Assembly (NCBI GenBank): GCA_964648465.1
Contig: CAZYMU010000012.1
Location: 1-64,000, forward strand
DNA length: 64,000 nt
DNA from: Aminicenans sp964648465
GTDB taxonomy: Bacteria; Acidobacteriota; Aminicenantia; Aminicenantales; Aminicenantaceae
Reading direction: 5' to 3'
The position numbers and the translations under genes were made by a program. A model generated the notes under the pieces. It made no database searches, was not told the origin of the DNA, and saw only the letters and a program-made list of their open reading frames with translations. Below are positions 15,852 to 25,524 of the stretch, in pieces; the stretch's first letter is position 1, and each line of letters starts with the position of its first letter.

Positions 15852-16457
15852 TTAGCCCTTAATAATTTCTTTCTCTTTCGTATGCATCAGATTATATAAG
15901 TATTTTCCGATTATGTCACATTCGAGGTTAGGCCTGTCACTTCTTCTTAATTCACCGAGATTTGTGGACTCTAGAGTAATTGGAATAAGATCTACTGAAA
16001 AGGAAGAACGGCTGGCTTCAGCTATAGTAAGACTAACTCCGTTCAGGGCTACAGAACCTTTGCTGATAATGTAAGGCCTTAAATGGGGAGATATGGAAAT
16101 TGTAAGTCTTTTTTCTTGTCTTTTATTAATAATTTTAAGGACTCTTTCTGTTGTGTCAACATGGCCAGTGACAAGATGTCCGCTCAGTGGAGAAGAAAGA
16201 TTGAGAGGAAGTTCGAGGTTAAGCTTGTCCCCATTATGCAGTGTGCCTAGATTGGTCTGGGATAGAGTTTCATCGGAGAGGTTAAAAAAGAGAATGTTTT
16301 TTTCTTTTTTAATAAGGCTTAGGCAAACACCGTTAACAGCCAAACTTTCCCCTGCTTTTAACTTGGAGGCTAAAGGTGGAGATTCTAAAGCAATTTCCCG
16401 TTTTCCAAAGTAATAGGCTTTAAATCGGCCCACATGGCTAATGATTCCTGTAAACAT
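15852..16457 (-). CDS. ribE: riboflavin synthase, alpha subunit
   Basis: A 201-residue protein with the two tandem lumazine-binding repeats of the family: MFTGIISHVGRF starts the first, and the second begins about residue 97 with GHLVTGHVDTTERV. It dismutates two 6,7-dimethyl-8-ribityllumazine molecules to riboflavin. The stop of ribD and the start of this gene share one base. No lumazine synthase (ribH) follows in this operon. Confidence 0.94.
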   Translation of the reverse strand: MFTGIISHVGRFKAYYFGKREIALESPPLASKLKAGESLAVNGVCLSLIKKEKNILFFNLSDETLSQTNLGTLHNGDKLNLELPLNLSSPLSGHLVTGHVDTTERVLKIINKRQEKRLTISISPHLRPYIISKGSVALNGVSLTIAEASRSSFSVDLIPITLESTNLGELRRSDRPNLECDIIGKYLYNLMHTKEKEIIKG

Positions 16458-17557
16458 CAGAAATATCCTTCTGCTATGATATCATCTTCGATCTGAAAAA
16501 ACTCTATTTTTTTCAGATGAAGTGAATCTTTGATGAGATTTACACCTTCTCCTTGAAGTAAAGAAGGAGCATCCTTTCCCCCGATCAATTTTGGAGATAA
16601 TGTGACAAAAATTTTATCCGTCAATCTTTGCTCCAGAAAAGAGGTCGTCAAACTGCTGCCTCCTTCTACCAGAATACTCGATATTTCTTGCTTGCCGAGC
16701 CACGAAAGAACTTCTTTTAGGTTAATATTGGAAGAAAAGCTAGATTGGAAAATGACTTCTACCCCTTTTTTTCTCAAGTTATCGGCTTTTTGTTTAGAAG
16801 ACAGTTTTCCTGTAAAGACAATGATTTTTCCTTGAGGTAGGGTATTGAGAATACGGGAGTTTGGAGGGAATCGGAGGTTGGAATCCAGTATTATTCGGGT
16901 TATTCGTTTATCCTTCCAGTTCGGGTGGCGTACAGTCAATCGAGGATCGTCCTTTATTAGCGTGTTGATGCCTGTCATGATAGCATCATATTCTCCTCTC
17001 AGAAGATTAAAATACTCTCTTGTCTGAGGAGAAGATATCCACTGAGATACAAATGTTTTTGTAGCCATTTTTCCATCTAGGCTAACTGCAGCCTTGACTG
17101 TGACAAAAGGGATTTTTTTTATGATGTATTTTATGTAAGTTTCGTTCAATAGACTATTTTTTTCCTTGAGAAGACCTACAGATACATCTATGCCGGCTTT
17201 TTTCATTTTCTTTATGCCTTTTTTATAGACGACTGGATTAGGGTCTAGTGAGGAAACCACAACCCGTTTTATGTGTGCTTTAATGATACTATCCACGCAG
17301 GGAGGAGTTCTTCCCCAATGAGTACATGGCTCAAGTGTAATGTAAGCAGTGCTGTTACTGGCTGAGGAGCCTGCTTTCTGGATGGCGATTGCTTCAGCGT
17401 GAGGCTTGCCCGGCTTTTCGTGATATCCGCACCCTAAAATAATATTTTTCTTGACTATGACAGAACCGACATGAGGATTCGGACTTGCCCATCCTTTTGC
17501 TTTTTCTGCTAAGCCATATGCCATATGAAGATAAAAAATATCCTTGAGTTTATTCAT
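16457..17557 (-). CDS. ribD: bifunctional deaminase/reductase RibD
   Basis: A 366-residue enzyme. The N-terminal cytidine-deaminase-fold domain has zinc motif HAEA (about residue 52) and PCTHWGRTPPC (about 76-86). The C-terminal NADPH-dependent reductase domain starts near 150 (VTVKAAVSLDGKMAT) and includes VEGGSSLTTSFLE. It carries out the second and third steps of riboflavin synthesis. It overlaps ftsY by 4 bp and ribE by 1 bp. Confidence 0.95.
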   Translation of the reverse strand: MNKLKDIFYLHMAYGLAEKAKGWASPNPHVGSVIVKKNIILGCGYHEKPGKPHAEAIAIQKAGSSASNSTAYITLEPCTHWGRTPPCVDSIIKAHIKRVVVSSLDPNPVVYKKGIKKMKKAGIDVSVGLLKEKNSLLNETYIKYIIKKIPFVTVKAAVSLDGKMATKTFVSQWISSPQTREYFNLLRGEYDAIMTGINTLIKDDPRLTVRHPNWKDKRITRIILDSNLRFPPNSRILNTLPQGKIIVFTGKLSSKQKADNLRKKGVEVIFQSSFSSNINLKEVLSWLGKQEISSILVEGGSSLTTSFLEQRLTDKIFVTLSPKLIGGKDAPSLLQGEGVNLIKDSLHLKKIEFFQIEDDIIAEGYF

Positions 17558-18447
17558 GAAAGAAGAGCCTTAACAAATTCCTTGGGAGAAAAAGGCATTA
17601 TATCTTCTTCTTTTTCCCCGACACCTATAAACTTGATCGGAAGCTGCAATTCCTCGATGATACTGATAACGCTTCCTCCTTTGGCTGTTCCGTCCAGCTT
17701 TGTGAGGAAAATCCCTGTTAAGCCTGAGAATTTCAGAAATTCTTTTGCTTGAATCAAGGCATTTTGTCCAATACTTGAATCTAAAACAAGAAAAATTTCA
17801 TGAGGTGCACCCTTGATTTCTCTTGAGATAATTCTTTTAATTTTTTCCATTTCATTCATTAAATTGACATTTGTATGAATTCTGCCTGCAGTGTCTATAA
17901 GGAGAAGATGAAAGTTCCGCGCTTTAAATGATTGGATGGCATCGAAAGTGACAGAAGCAGGGTCAGCTCCATACTTCCCCCTGGTTACAGGAATGTTCAA
18001 TTTCTTTCCCCAGATAATAAGCTGTTCCTGGGCAGCTGCTCTAAATGTGTCAGCTGCAGCCATAAGGATGTTTTTTCCCTGGTTTTTGTAATAGTATGCA
18101 AGTTTTGCCAGAGACGTAGTTTTCCCCCCACCGTTAACTCCAACAAACATGATAACAGAACGGGAGTAATCCGGATAGAAACCAGTTGGAAATTGAGAAA
18201 GCCTATTTATAAGCTCATATTCTAATATCTTTTTTATGGTAAGGAATGAATCTGTTTTTTTACTTTTTTGTCTGATGGACTCAATGATATTTTCTGTTGT
18301 ATTGATTCCGACATCAGAGAGAAGCAGTGACTCAGTAAGTTCGTCAAGTATTTCCTCTCTGTTTTTTTTACTGTGAAGGAGCTCATCAAATTTTCCAGTG
18401 AAGGATTTTCTTGTTCTGGTCAGTTTCGCTTTCAAATTAACTATCAC
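17554..18447 (-). CDS. ftsY: signal recognition particle receptor FtsY
   Basis: A 297-residue NG-domain SRP GTPase without the acidic A domain, as in many bacteria. G1 GVNGGGKTTS (about residue 102), DTFRAAAQEQL, DTAGR (about 185), TKLDGTAKGG (about 245). It docks ribosome-SRP complexes at the inner membrane. The proposed start is GTG at 18447, only 3 bases after the predicted transcription start of a near-consensus promoter, with no Shine-Dalgarno. First gene of ftsY-ribD-ribE-ribBA-HEAT. Confidence 0.94.
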   Translation of the reverse strand: MIVNLKAKLTRTRKSFTGKFDELLHSKKNREEILDELTESLLLSDVGINTTENIIESIRQKSKKTDSFLTIKKILEYELINRLSQFPTGFYPDYSRSVIMFVGVNGGGKTTSLAKLAYYYKNQGKNILMAAADTFRAAAQEQLIIWGKKLNIPVTRGKYGADPASVTFDAIQSFKARNFHLLLIDTAGRIHTNVNLMNEMEKIKRIISREIKGAPHEIFLVLDSSIGQNALIQAKEFLKFSGLTGIFLTKLDGTAKGGSVISIIEELQLPIKFIGVGEKEEDIMPFSPKEFVKALLS

Positions 18448-18456
18448 AGTATAATA

Positions 18457-18485
18457 ATTATATTTTTCATATAATTCAAAGTCAA
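18457..18485 (-). promoter_or_regulatory. ftsY-rib operon promoter
   Basis: On the minus strand TTGACT (18480-18485), 17 bp, then perfect TATAAT (18457-18462). The expected transcription start (about 18450) is next to the GTG at 18447. No room remains for an FMN riboswitch, so the rib genes are not controlled by one from this promoter. Confidence 0.7.
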
Positions 18486-18633
18486 TTGGTCTTCAGGAAT
18501 GCCAACCCAGCCATTAATGGGGAAAAGCTAAATGGTTGATATTATTAATATGATATAGTACAAAGTAGTTTTGAGAATTTCATGGAGAATGAGCTAAATT
18601 GGTTTATATTGTTTCATAATATCAGCAGTTTTT

Positions 18634-20364
18634 ATGAATAGAATGAATAGTACAACTTGGATATTACCTCCTGTGAAAGAGGAAGCGAGAGATCTTTCTG
18701 CAGGACTTGGGATTCCTCTAGGGATAGCACAAATTATGGCAAGACGGAATATTTCTGACTTGGAGACTGCACATAAGTTTCTTTTCGGAACTTTAAATGA
18801 CCTTCACGACCCTTATTTATTGGATGGGATGGAAAAAGCAGTAACAAGAATCAGGAAAGCGATTTCTTTTGGGGAAAATATATTAGTTTTTGGAGATTAT
18901 GATGTGGATGGAATACTATCTGTAGTTATCCTTTCCGAAGCATTGGGTTCTCTAGGAGCAAAAGTAGATTACTATATTCCAGACAGGATGAAAGATGGAT
19001 ACGGGATTAAAGAGAAATATGTTGATATTGCTTTAAATAGAAAATCAACTCTGGCAATAAGCGTGGACTGTGGAATTAAAGCAATAGGATTTGTTAAAAG
19101 AGCAAAAAAGTACGGTATAGATGTTATTATAACAGACCATCATCAACCAGGGGATATGCTTCCGGAGAGCCTTGCTGTTTTAAACCCCGTGATTCGAAGT
19201 TCTGGATATCCGGACAAAGACTTAGCTGGAATAGGAGTCGTCTTTAAATTAATTCAGGCTCTTTTTAAGGAGGCAGGAAAATCTTCTGCCATTGCACATT
19301 ATCTAGAGTTTGTTTCTATGGGAACAATTGCTGATGTGGCCGCATTGAGAGGAGAGAACAGGCTTTTTGTTAAATTCGGGCTGAAAAATCGTGAAGGAAT
19401 TTCGAACAATGGCCTGAAATGTTTAATGAAAATTTGTGGACTGGAGGGAAAAAATATTTCTGTTGGAGATGTTGGTTTTAGGATTGGGCCAAGGATCAAT
19501 GCTGCAGGAAGAATGGGAAAGGCAGACCTTGCTGTGGAGCTTTTCTTTTCGGATAATTTCCAAAAGAGCACAGAAATAGCTTGCCAGCTTGATAGGCTGA
19601 ATTTACAGAGACAAAAGGTGGAAGAGAGAATATATTCTCAGGCAATAGAGTACATAAAGAAAAAATCTCTTGATAAAAAATATAAACTTCTAATTTTAGG
19701 TTGTGACGAATGGCATCGTGGTGTGATTGGAATTGTCGCGTCAAAACTTAAAGAATATTTTAACAGGCCTGTTATTCTATTTGCCTATGAAGAAGGGAAA
19801 GCTTTTGGTTCAGGAAGAAGTATCAGTGAATTTTCACTTATAGAGTGCATTGATAAAAACAGGGAGTTTTTTCTAAGCTTTGGAGGACATCCTATGGCCG
19901 TAGGTTGTGAGCTTGATAAAAAAAATATCGGCTCTTTAAAAGAAGCTGTAAATGATTTTGTCAGTTCAAAAATTTTAGAAGAGCATCTAAGGAAGAAAAT
20001 ATACATTGATACAATTATAAATTTTAATGAAATAAATTCTGCCTTTCTAGAGAACATGTCTTTTCTTTCTCCTTTTGGAGTGGGAAATTCCAAGCCTGTC
20101 TTTTTAAGTAAATATGTGCAGGTTGTAGATGAGCCGAAAAGGATTAAAAGAAGACACAGCAAATTTTTAGTGAAACAGGGAGATATTTTCTTTGAGGCTT
20201 TAGGTTGGGGAAGAGGAGAATGGATTGAAGATATTCAAAAGGGCGACAGAATTGATATTGTCTATTCATTGCAGTTTTCTGAATATCTCGGACAGGAGAG
20301 GTTAAATCTTTCTCTGAGAGACATAAGGAAGTCCAATTCTTCAGTTTGTGTGAATACAAAGTAG
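18634..20364 (+). CDS. recJ: single-stranded-DNA-specific exonuclease RecJ
   Basis: A 576-residue 5'-3' exonuclease of the DHH family. VFGDYDVDG (about residue 87-95), SVDCGIK, the DHH motif TDHHQPGD (about 166), and DHHA1 motif SFGGHPMAVG near residue 415, followed by the OB-fold C-terminus. It acts in recombination and mismatch repair. The start may be 18634 or the second ATG at 18643; neither has a strong Shine-Dalgarno. First gene of the plus-strand block that continues into lptC. Confidence 0.94.
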   Translation: MNRMNSTTWILPPVKEEARDLSAGLGIPLGIAQIMARRNISDLETAHKFLFGTLNDLHDPYLLDGMEKAVTRIRKAISFGENILVFGDYDVDGILSVVILSEALGSLGAKVDYYIPDRMKDGYGIKEKYVDIALNRKSTLAISVDCGIKAIGFVKRAKKYGIDVIITDHHQPGDMLPESLAVLNPVIRSSGYPDKDLAGIGVVFKLIQALFKEAGKSSAIAHYLEFVSMGTIADVAALRGENRLFVKFGLKNREGISNNGLKCLMKICGLEGKNISVGDVGFRIGPRINAAGRMGKADLAVELFFSDNFQKSTEIACQLDRLNLQRQKVEERIYSQAIEYIKKKSLDKKYKLLILGCDEWHRGVIGIVASKLKEYFNRPVILFAYEEGKAFGSGRSISEFSLIECIDKNREFFLSFGGHPMAVGCELDKKNIGSLKEAVNDFVSSKILEEHLRKKIYIDTIINFNEINSAFLENMSFLSPFGVGNSKPVFLSKYVQVVDEPKRIKRRHSKFLVKQGDIFFEALGWGRGEWIEDIQKGDRIDIVYSLQFSEYLGQERLNLSLRDIRKSNSSVCVNTK

Positions 20365-20379
20365 GAACCGAGAGCTGTT

Positions 20380-22272
20380 ATGCCAAAAGTAAAATTTCAT
20401 TTGGTCGGAATTTCTAAATTTATTGTTTCAATACTTCTTCTGGTCACTCTAGTTATTACTACTGTAAGTGTTATAAACCGAGCAAGGAAACGTACGAAGA
20501 TTCCACAGTCGCAAGATGTAGTGCTCAAACAAAAAATTGAGAAGAAGGAAGAAATTGAGCACTTTGAAGTTAAGGGAGGTGAAGGAAATTTTCAGTTTAG
20601 TGCAGACAGAAATTATATAGGAACAGACAACCACTTTCACCTGGAAGGAAATGTTGAGTTAGTTTTTTTGAAAAAAGCAGAGGGAGAGGATATTTTTCTT
20701 TATGGAGATGAAATTATATATGATAAAGACATGAATAATTTTTTTCTCCAGGGAAAGGCAAAGGTAAAATTCAAAGATTTACGTATTAATGCATCTTCTT
20801 TGTTTTATGACAAAAAAAAGGAAATCATAGAAAGCGATAAAAACGTAGAATTTTTCTCTGATAAAATGTCCGGTTCTGCTCAGGAGATAAAGTATTTTTT
20901 TAGAAGGGAAAAAATAGAACTCAGAAAAAATATCAATCTTAAATTAAAACTGGATTTAAACACCACGTTTCCTCTTCTCTTTCAGGGGAATAAATTAGAC
21001 TATGCAAGGAAAAGGACGCAAGGAGTATTGGAAGGGGACGTACGGCTTTTTCATGGGGAAAGCAGAGCTGTGGCGGAAGAGTTGAAGTTTAATTTGTTTC
21101 CCAGTGGAGAGTATATCGAAAAGTTAGATTTAGAAGGGAATGTAAGGGCTTCTTTAATAAATGAAGGAAAAGACAACAGTTCTTATCAGAAACAGGCTCC
21201 TCTTGTCCTTTACAATGAAAAACGCGAAATAAGAGCTGATAAAATAATAATAATATGGTTTAAGGATATTCAAAAGATACATAGGATAGGAGCCGGAGGA
21301 AATTGTTCTTTTAAATTTTTTTCTTTCTCTGGAAGCTTTACATGGATTCAGGCTGAAGCTCTTGAGTTTGTTATGAGTAAAAATGGGAAATTGAGAACAT
21401 TTAATGCGCTTAGAAATGCCAGCATTACAGAACAAAAAGAGGAGGAGGAAAGCAGAAGAGTGATTAAAGGATATTCCATTTTTGTAAAAGAGGGGGAAAA
21501 TGTACTTATTGCTAAGGCGAAAGACAAGTTAAAAGCAGGGATTCTTTATGAAGATTATGAAATTTCAGCCGGGGATATAAAAATTAATCTTGATAATAAT
21601 GATTTGGATGCTAGCAAAGATGTTAAAGTCATTTTAAACCAGCAGATGAAAGAGAAGAAACCATCCAGTCTTTTTTCTAAAGACACGCCAGTTTTTATTA
21701 TTTCTAAGGAAATGAGATATTTTGATGCTGAAAAACGTTTTTATTTTACTGGGGATATTAAAGTATGGCAGGAAAACAGAAAGTTTATTAGCAGCGAACT
21801 TTCACTTTTTAGAGAAACTGGGAAATTATTTTGTGCAGGGAAGATAGAGTCAGTTTTCCAATATAGGCCAAAGGATAGGAATGAGGTTGAAAGTTTGAAG
21901 ATATCGGCCGAAAAAATGGATTATAACCCAGATAAAAACCTTATTGTTTATAGAGGTAAGAACTCCTTGAAAGTTAAAGATATAGACCTCCGGGCTCAGT
22001 CCCTTTTTGTGTATTTGAATAGAGAAGATGGAGAGTTAAAAGAAATAACTGGCCGGGGAGCAGTTGTTATCACACAAAATCAGAATGAAGGAAGAGGGGA
22101 AGAGGTAAGATATGACGCAAACAGGGAAATGATGGTCCTTACTGGGAAGCCGGTTTTCATGGAGAGAAATAGGGGGAAAACAGAGGGGGACAAATTGACT
22201 TTTTATATAGCCGATGGTAAAATCGCCGTTGAAAACAAAGATAGAGAAAGGTCAGTAACAATTATTAAATAG
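20380..22272 (+). CDS. LPS-transport protein, LptC-like with OstA/LptA repeats
   Basis: A 630-residue protein with one N-terminal membrane helix (about residues 12-33) and the rest periplasmic. The body is a run of OstA-type beta segments (patterns such as LEGNVELVF, LYGDEIIYDKDMNNFFLQGK, LTGKPVFM). LptC is normally about 190 residues and LptA about 180, so this single protein probably does both jobs, linking the LptB2FG transporter to LptD through a long beta-jellyroll. It lies 6 bp before lptB. No separate lptA is present in the window. The exact domain boundaries cannot be read by eye. Confidence 0.75.
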   Translation: MPKVKFHLVGISKFIVSILLLVTLVITTVSVINRARKRTKIPQSQDVVLKQKIEKKEEIEHFEVKGGEGNFQFSADRNYIGTDNHFHLEGNVELVFLKKAEGEDIFLYGDEIIYDKDMNNFFLQGKAKVKFKDLRINASSLFYDKKKEIIESDKNVEFFSDKMSGSAQEIKYFFRREKIELRKNINLKLKLDLNTTFPLLFQGNKLDYARKRTQGVLEGDVRLFHGESRAVAEELKFNLFPSGEYIEKLDLEGNVRASLINEGKDNSSYQKQAPLVLYNEKREIRADKIIIIWFKDIQKIHRIGAGGNCSFKFFSFSGSFTWIQAEALEFVMSKNGKLRTFNALRNASITEQKEEEESRRVIKGYSIFVKEGENVLIAKAKDKLKAGILYEDYEISAGDIKINLDNNDLDASKDVKVILNQQMKEKKPSSLFSKDTPVFIISKEMRYFDAEKRFYFTGDIKVWQENRKFISSELSLFRETGKLFCAGKIESVFQYRPKDRNEVESLKISAEKMDYNPDKNLIVYRGKNSLKVKDIDLRAQSLFVYLNREDGELKEITGRGAVVITQNQNEGRGEEVRYDANREMMVLTGKPVFMERNRGKTEGDKLTFYIADGKIAVENKDRERSVTIIK

Positions 22273-22278
22273 TGAAAT

Positions 22279-23007
22279 ATGAGAGATTCTTTGAATGCAA
22301 TAGGTTTGGAAAAAAGCTATCACAGGAAAAAAGTCGTCAATAATGTTTCAATTAATATAAAGAAAGGCGAAATTGTCGGTTTATTAGGTCCCAACGGGGC
22401 AGGGAAAACAACTACTTTCTCTTTGGTCCTCGGCCTCGTTCCTCAAGATGCAGGCCAGATTTATCTAAATGGTGAGAATATTACAGAACTTTCTATGTAC
22501 ACAAGAGCAAGAAAAGGGCTGTGTCTTCTTCCACAGGAACCCTCAGTATTTAGAGGTTTAAGTGTAGAAGACAATCTCTTATCCATAAAGGAGATAATGA
22601 GAGATGCTGGTTCAGGGAGGAATGGAAGTCTGAGTGATATTCTCAGGGAATTTGGACTGCATAAATTGGCTGATGCCAAGGCCTATACTTTATCTGGAGG
22701 AGAAAGGAGGAGACTTGAAATAGCACGAGCATTAATAACAAATCCAGAGTATATGCTTTTGGATGAACCTTTTACAGGAATTGACCCTCTAGCTATTATT
22801 GAACTCCAGGAAATCATACTGTCATTGAAAAGAAAAGGGATGGGATTGCTAGTTACGGATCATAGCGTAAGGGAAACGTTAAAAATAACTGACAGGGCTT
22901 ATATAATAGATAAGGGAGTAATTTTAGAAGAAGGCACATCCGAGGAATTAATTTTTTCAGAAGAAGTAAAGAAGAGTTATTTAGGGAAAGATTTTCATAT
23001 TGATTGA
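22279..23007 (+). CDS. lptB: LPS export ABC transporter ATPase LptB
   Basis: A 242-residue ABC ATPase that powers LPS extraction from the inner membrane. Walker A GPNGAGKTT (about residue 36), LLPQEPSVFRGLSVEDNL (the LptB-type Q-loop region), signature LSGGERRRLEIARAL, Walker B YMLLDEPFTGIDP, and H-loop VTDHSVRE. Context (OstA-like gene before, rpoN after) matches the common lptA-lptB-rpoN-hpf-ptsN order of Gram-negatives and separates it from amino-acid LivF-type ATPases. Confidence 0.95.
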   Translation: MRDSLNAIGLEKSYHRKKVVNNVSINIKKGEIVGLLGPNGAGKTTTFSLVLGLVPQDAGQIYLNGENITELSMYTRARKGLCLLPQEPSVFRGLSVEDNLLSIKEIMRDAGSGRNGSLSDILREFGLHKLADAKAYTLSGGERRRLEIARALITNPEYMLLDEPFTGIDPLAIIELQEIILSLKRKGMGLLVTDHSVRETLKITDRAYIIDKGVILEEGTSEELIFSEEVKKSYLGKDFHID

Positions 23008-23027
23008 TATATATTGCGGGCAAGAAA

Positions 23028-24506
23028 ATGTTATTGAAACAACAGCTTCGTCAAAGACAAGTTCAAAAATTGATGCTTGCCCCTGCCCTGCAACAGGCAA
23101 TAAAGCTACTTCCCTTGACAAATTTGGATCTAATAGAGGTTATCAATAATGAACTCTCCCAAAATCCGATGTTAGAGATTGATGAGGAATCAATAGAAAA
23201 ACAGGGAGAGGAAGTAGGACAGAAAGATAAAACTGAAGTGAATAAAGAGCAGGAAAAATTAAAAGAGGATTCAGGGATAAAAGAAGATATCAACAAATCT
23301 CAATTAGGAGATGAAAGGGGATTCGAAGCATACTTCCAAGAATATTTTGATAATGATTTGCGGTCTTATGTTACAGAGAAGAAGGAAACCCCTGCTTTAG
23401 AAAATTTTGTCTCTAAAAGTGCTTCCCTTTGGGATCATCTAAACTGGCAGGCAAACCTGACTTTCTTTGATGAAAAAGATAGAGAGATTGCCGAGTATAT
23501 CATTGGAAATATTAATGAGGATGGGTATCTTTGCTCATCTGTTGAAGAAATAGCCAAAACAATAAATACATCTGTTGAGAAGATCAATAAGATCAGGGAT
23601 AAAATTAGAATATTTGATCCTGTTGGCATAGGAAGTTTGACACTTAAAGAAGTTCTTCTTACTCAGATGGAATATTTTGGGATAGGGGATGAGAAAACTC
23701 GAAAGATTGTTGAAGATTATTTAAATCTCTTGGAAAAAAGCAACTTTTTAAAGCTGGCAAAAGAGCTTGAAATTTCTCTTTTGGAATTAAAATCTCATAT
23801 TGAGATTATTAGAAATCTGGAGCCTATCCCAGGAAGGAAGTTCAGTCAGACAAATACTTTTTATGTTGTTCCGGATATAATTGTTGAAAAGGAAGGAGAT
23901 AAACTTAAAATAAAATTAAACGATGATAGCTTGCCTCGTTTAAGAATTAACAGCTATTATAAAAAACTTTTAGCACAGAGTGAAAAGGATAACATCGAAG
24001 CCCGCCAATTTTTAAAAGATAAGATGAAAAAAGCTTTTTGGTTTTTAAGAAGCCTGGATCAACGGAACAGGACAATTTATAAGGTTGCCGATTATATAGT
24101 AAAAAAGCAGAAAGATTTTATTGAGAAAGGAATTGAATACATTAAACCCCTGACCTTGATAGAACTTGCTCAGGAGATCGGAGTACATGAGTCTACTGTA
24201 GGGAGAGTGGTTGCAAACAAATACATTATGACGCCGCGTGGGATTTTCCCTCTTAAGTACTTCTTTCACAAGTCTCTTCAAGGTGTCTTTGGCGAAGAAG
24301 TTTCTTCTTTAAGGGTGAAAGAAAAAATAAAAAAACTCGTAGAGAATGAGGACAGAAAAAGTCCGTTAAGTGATATTGAAATTATGGATCTTTTAGCTAG
24401 AGAAAACTTTAAAATTGCACGCAGGACTGTGTCGAAGTACAGAAAAAAGCTCAATATACAACCTTCTCACATAAGGAAAAGAAACTATTGGATGGAGGGA
24501 AGTTAA
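23028..24506 (+). CDS. rpoN: RNA polymerase sigma-54 factor
   Basis: A 492-residue sigma factor. Region I (LKQQLRQRQVQKLMLAPALQ) is Gln/Leu-rich and contacts activators; an acidic region II follows; the core-binding and HTH domains come next; and the RpoN box reads ARRTVSKYR (about residue 465) near the C-terminus. An in-frame TTG at 23004 overlapping the lptB stop would add 8 residues; the ATG at 23028 matches the family start. Sigma-54 needs AAA+ activators, none of which are encoded in this window. Confidence 0.95.
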   Translation: MLLKQQLRQRQVQKLMLAPALQQAIKLLPLTNLDLIEVINNELSQNPMLEIDEESIEKQGEEVGQKDKTEVNKEQEKLKEDSGIKEDINKSQLGDERGFEAYFQEYFDNDLRSYVTEKKETPALENFVSKSASLWDHLNWQANLTFFDEKDREIAEYIIGNINEDGYLCSSVEEIAKTINTSVEKINKIRDKIRIFDPVGIGSLTLKEVLLTQMEYFGIGDEKTRKIVEDYLNLLEKSNFLKLAKELEISLLELKSHIEIIRNLEPIPGRKFSQTNTFYVVPDIIVEKEGDKLKIKLNDDSLPRLRINSYYKKLLAQSEKDNIEARQFLKDKMKKAFWFLRSLDQRNRTIYKVADYIVKKQKDFIEKGIEYIKPLTLIELAQEIGVHESTVGRVVANKYIMTPRGIFPLKYFFHKSLQGVFGEEVSSLRVKEKIKKLVENEDRKSPLSDIEIMDLLARENFKIARRTVSKYRKKLNIQPSHIRKRNYWMEGS

Positions 24507-25030
24507 TGAATATAAATTTCACTGCCCGGTATGCAAAAATAACTTCCGATATAGAGAAATACTGCGAGAGGAGACTTAGATCTATAGAGAAGTTGCTGGG
24601 ATATGAACTTGATGCAGATCTAATCCTCTCTATTGAGAAATATAGACACAAAGTGGAGATAAATATTAAAACTAAAGGAGCAACCTTAAACACAGTGGAA
24701 GAAACTCAAGATATGTTAAGCTCGATTGGTGTTGCTTTTGATAATATAGAAAAAAGAGTCAAGAAAGAGAGAGAAAAATTAAGAGAGAGAAAAAGAAGAA
24801 AGAATAAAGAAACAGGATTTTTTTCTCATCCTGTGGAGGAGAAAAAACGGCAAAGAAAAATAATAAAAAGTAGTGATTATTCCTTAAAGCCCATGTCTAT
24901 GGAGGAAGCTCTTTTTCAATTTGAATCAAGCAAGAAAGAAATATTTGTTTTTAGAGGATTTGATTCTGATAAATGGACTATTCTTTTTCGCAGAAAAGAT
25001 GGGAACTATGGTTTGTTAGAGCTGGAATAA
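24506..25030 (+). CDS. hpf: ribosome hibernation promoting factor, long form
   Basis: A 174-residue protein: an N-terminal S30AE domain (MNINFTARYAKITSD...) that blocks the decoding site, a basic linker (RKRRKNKE), and the C-terminal dimerisation domain (KPMSMEEALFQFE...FVFRGFDS..WTILFRRKDGNYGLLE) of long HPF, which pairs 70S ribosomes into 100S dimers. The ATG overlaps the rpoN stop (TAATG) and has a strong GGAGGGAAG Shine-Dalgarno; an upstream in-frame ATG at 24488 lies inside rpoN and is not needed. Confidence 0.93.
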   Translation: MNINFTARYAKITSDIEKYCERRLRSIEKLLGYELDADLILSIEKYRHKVEINIKTKGATLNTVEETQDMLSSIGVAFDNIEKRVKKEREKLRERKRRKNKETGFFSHPVEEKKRQRKIIKSSDYSLKPMSMEEALFQFESSKKEIFVFRGFDSDKWTILFRRKDGNYGLLELE

Positions 25031-25053
25031 AACATATTAACTGAGAGATTAAA

Positions 25054-25524
25054 TTGAAAATACATAATTTATTAATGCAGGATATGGTGATTACTGAGTT
25101 GAAGTCTCAAAAAAGGGAAAATGTTCTAAAAGAAATGGTGAGTTTTCTCAAAGAGAAGAATAAGATTGCAAGAGAAAAGGATTTGTACAACAAACTCATC
25201 CAGAGAGAAAAACTTGGAAGTACGGGGATTGGAGAGGGTGTGGCTATCCCGCACTGTAAGATGAAAGGTGTGAAAGATCCAATAATTATGTTGGCTGTTT
25301 CCAGGAAAGGAGTTAATTTCTATTCCCAGGATGGAAAACCATCGCATGTCTTTTTTCTTGTAGTTTCTTCTCCGGAGAATCCAAGCTTAAACCTCCAAAT
25401 CCTTGCCGCGATTGCTCACCTTGTCCGTAAGGCGAATTCATTGATAAAAAAAATACTGAAAGCCGGAAATATCAGCTCAATTATGGAAGTTATTAGAGAG
25501 GAAGAAGAAAAGATAAATGAGTAG
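25054..25524 (+). CDS. ptsN: PTS EIIA-Ntr/fructose-type regulatory protein
   Basis: A 156-residue cytosolic PTS_EIIA_2 domain protein. The phosphorylatable His is in GVAIPHCKMKGV (about residue 68); GSTGIGEGVAIPH is the family signature. Proteins at this locus (next to rpoN and hpf) act as nitrogen- and potassium-linked regulators, not sugar importers. The start is TTG at 25054 with GAGAG six bases upstream. It overlaps hprK by 8 bp. Confidence 0.92.
   Translation: MKIHNLLMQDMVITELKSQKRENVLKEMVSFLKEKNKIAREKDLYNKLIQREKLGSTGIGEGVAIPHCKMKGVKDPIIMLAVSRKGVNFYSQDGKPSHVFFLVVSSPENPSLNLQILAAIAHLVRKANSLIKKILKAGNISSIMEVIREEEEKINE

Noticed and set aside
18448..18500. FMN riboswitch ahead of the rib genes
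   Set aside because: The promoter nearly touches the ftsY start; there is no space for a riboswitch, and no RFN box was seen.
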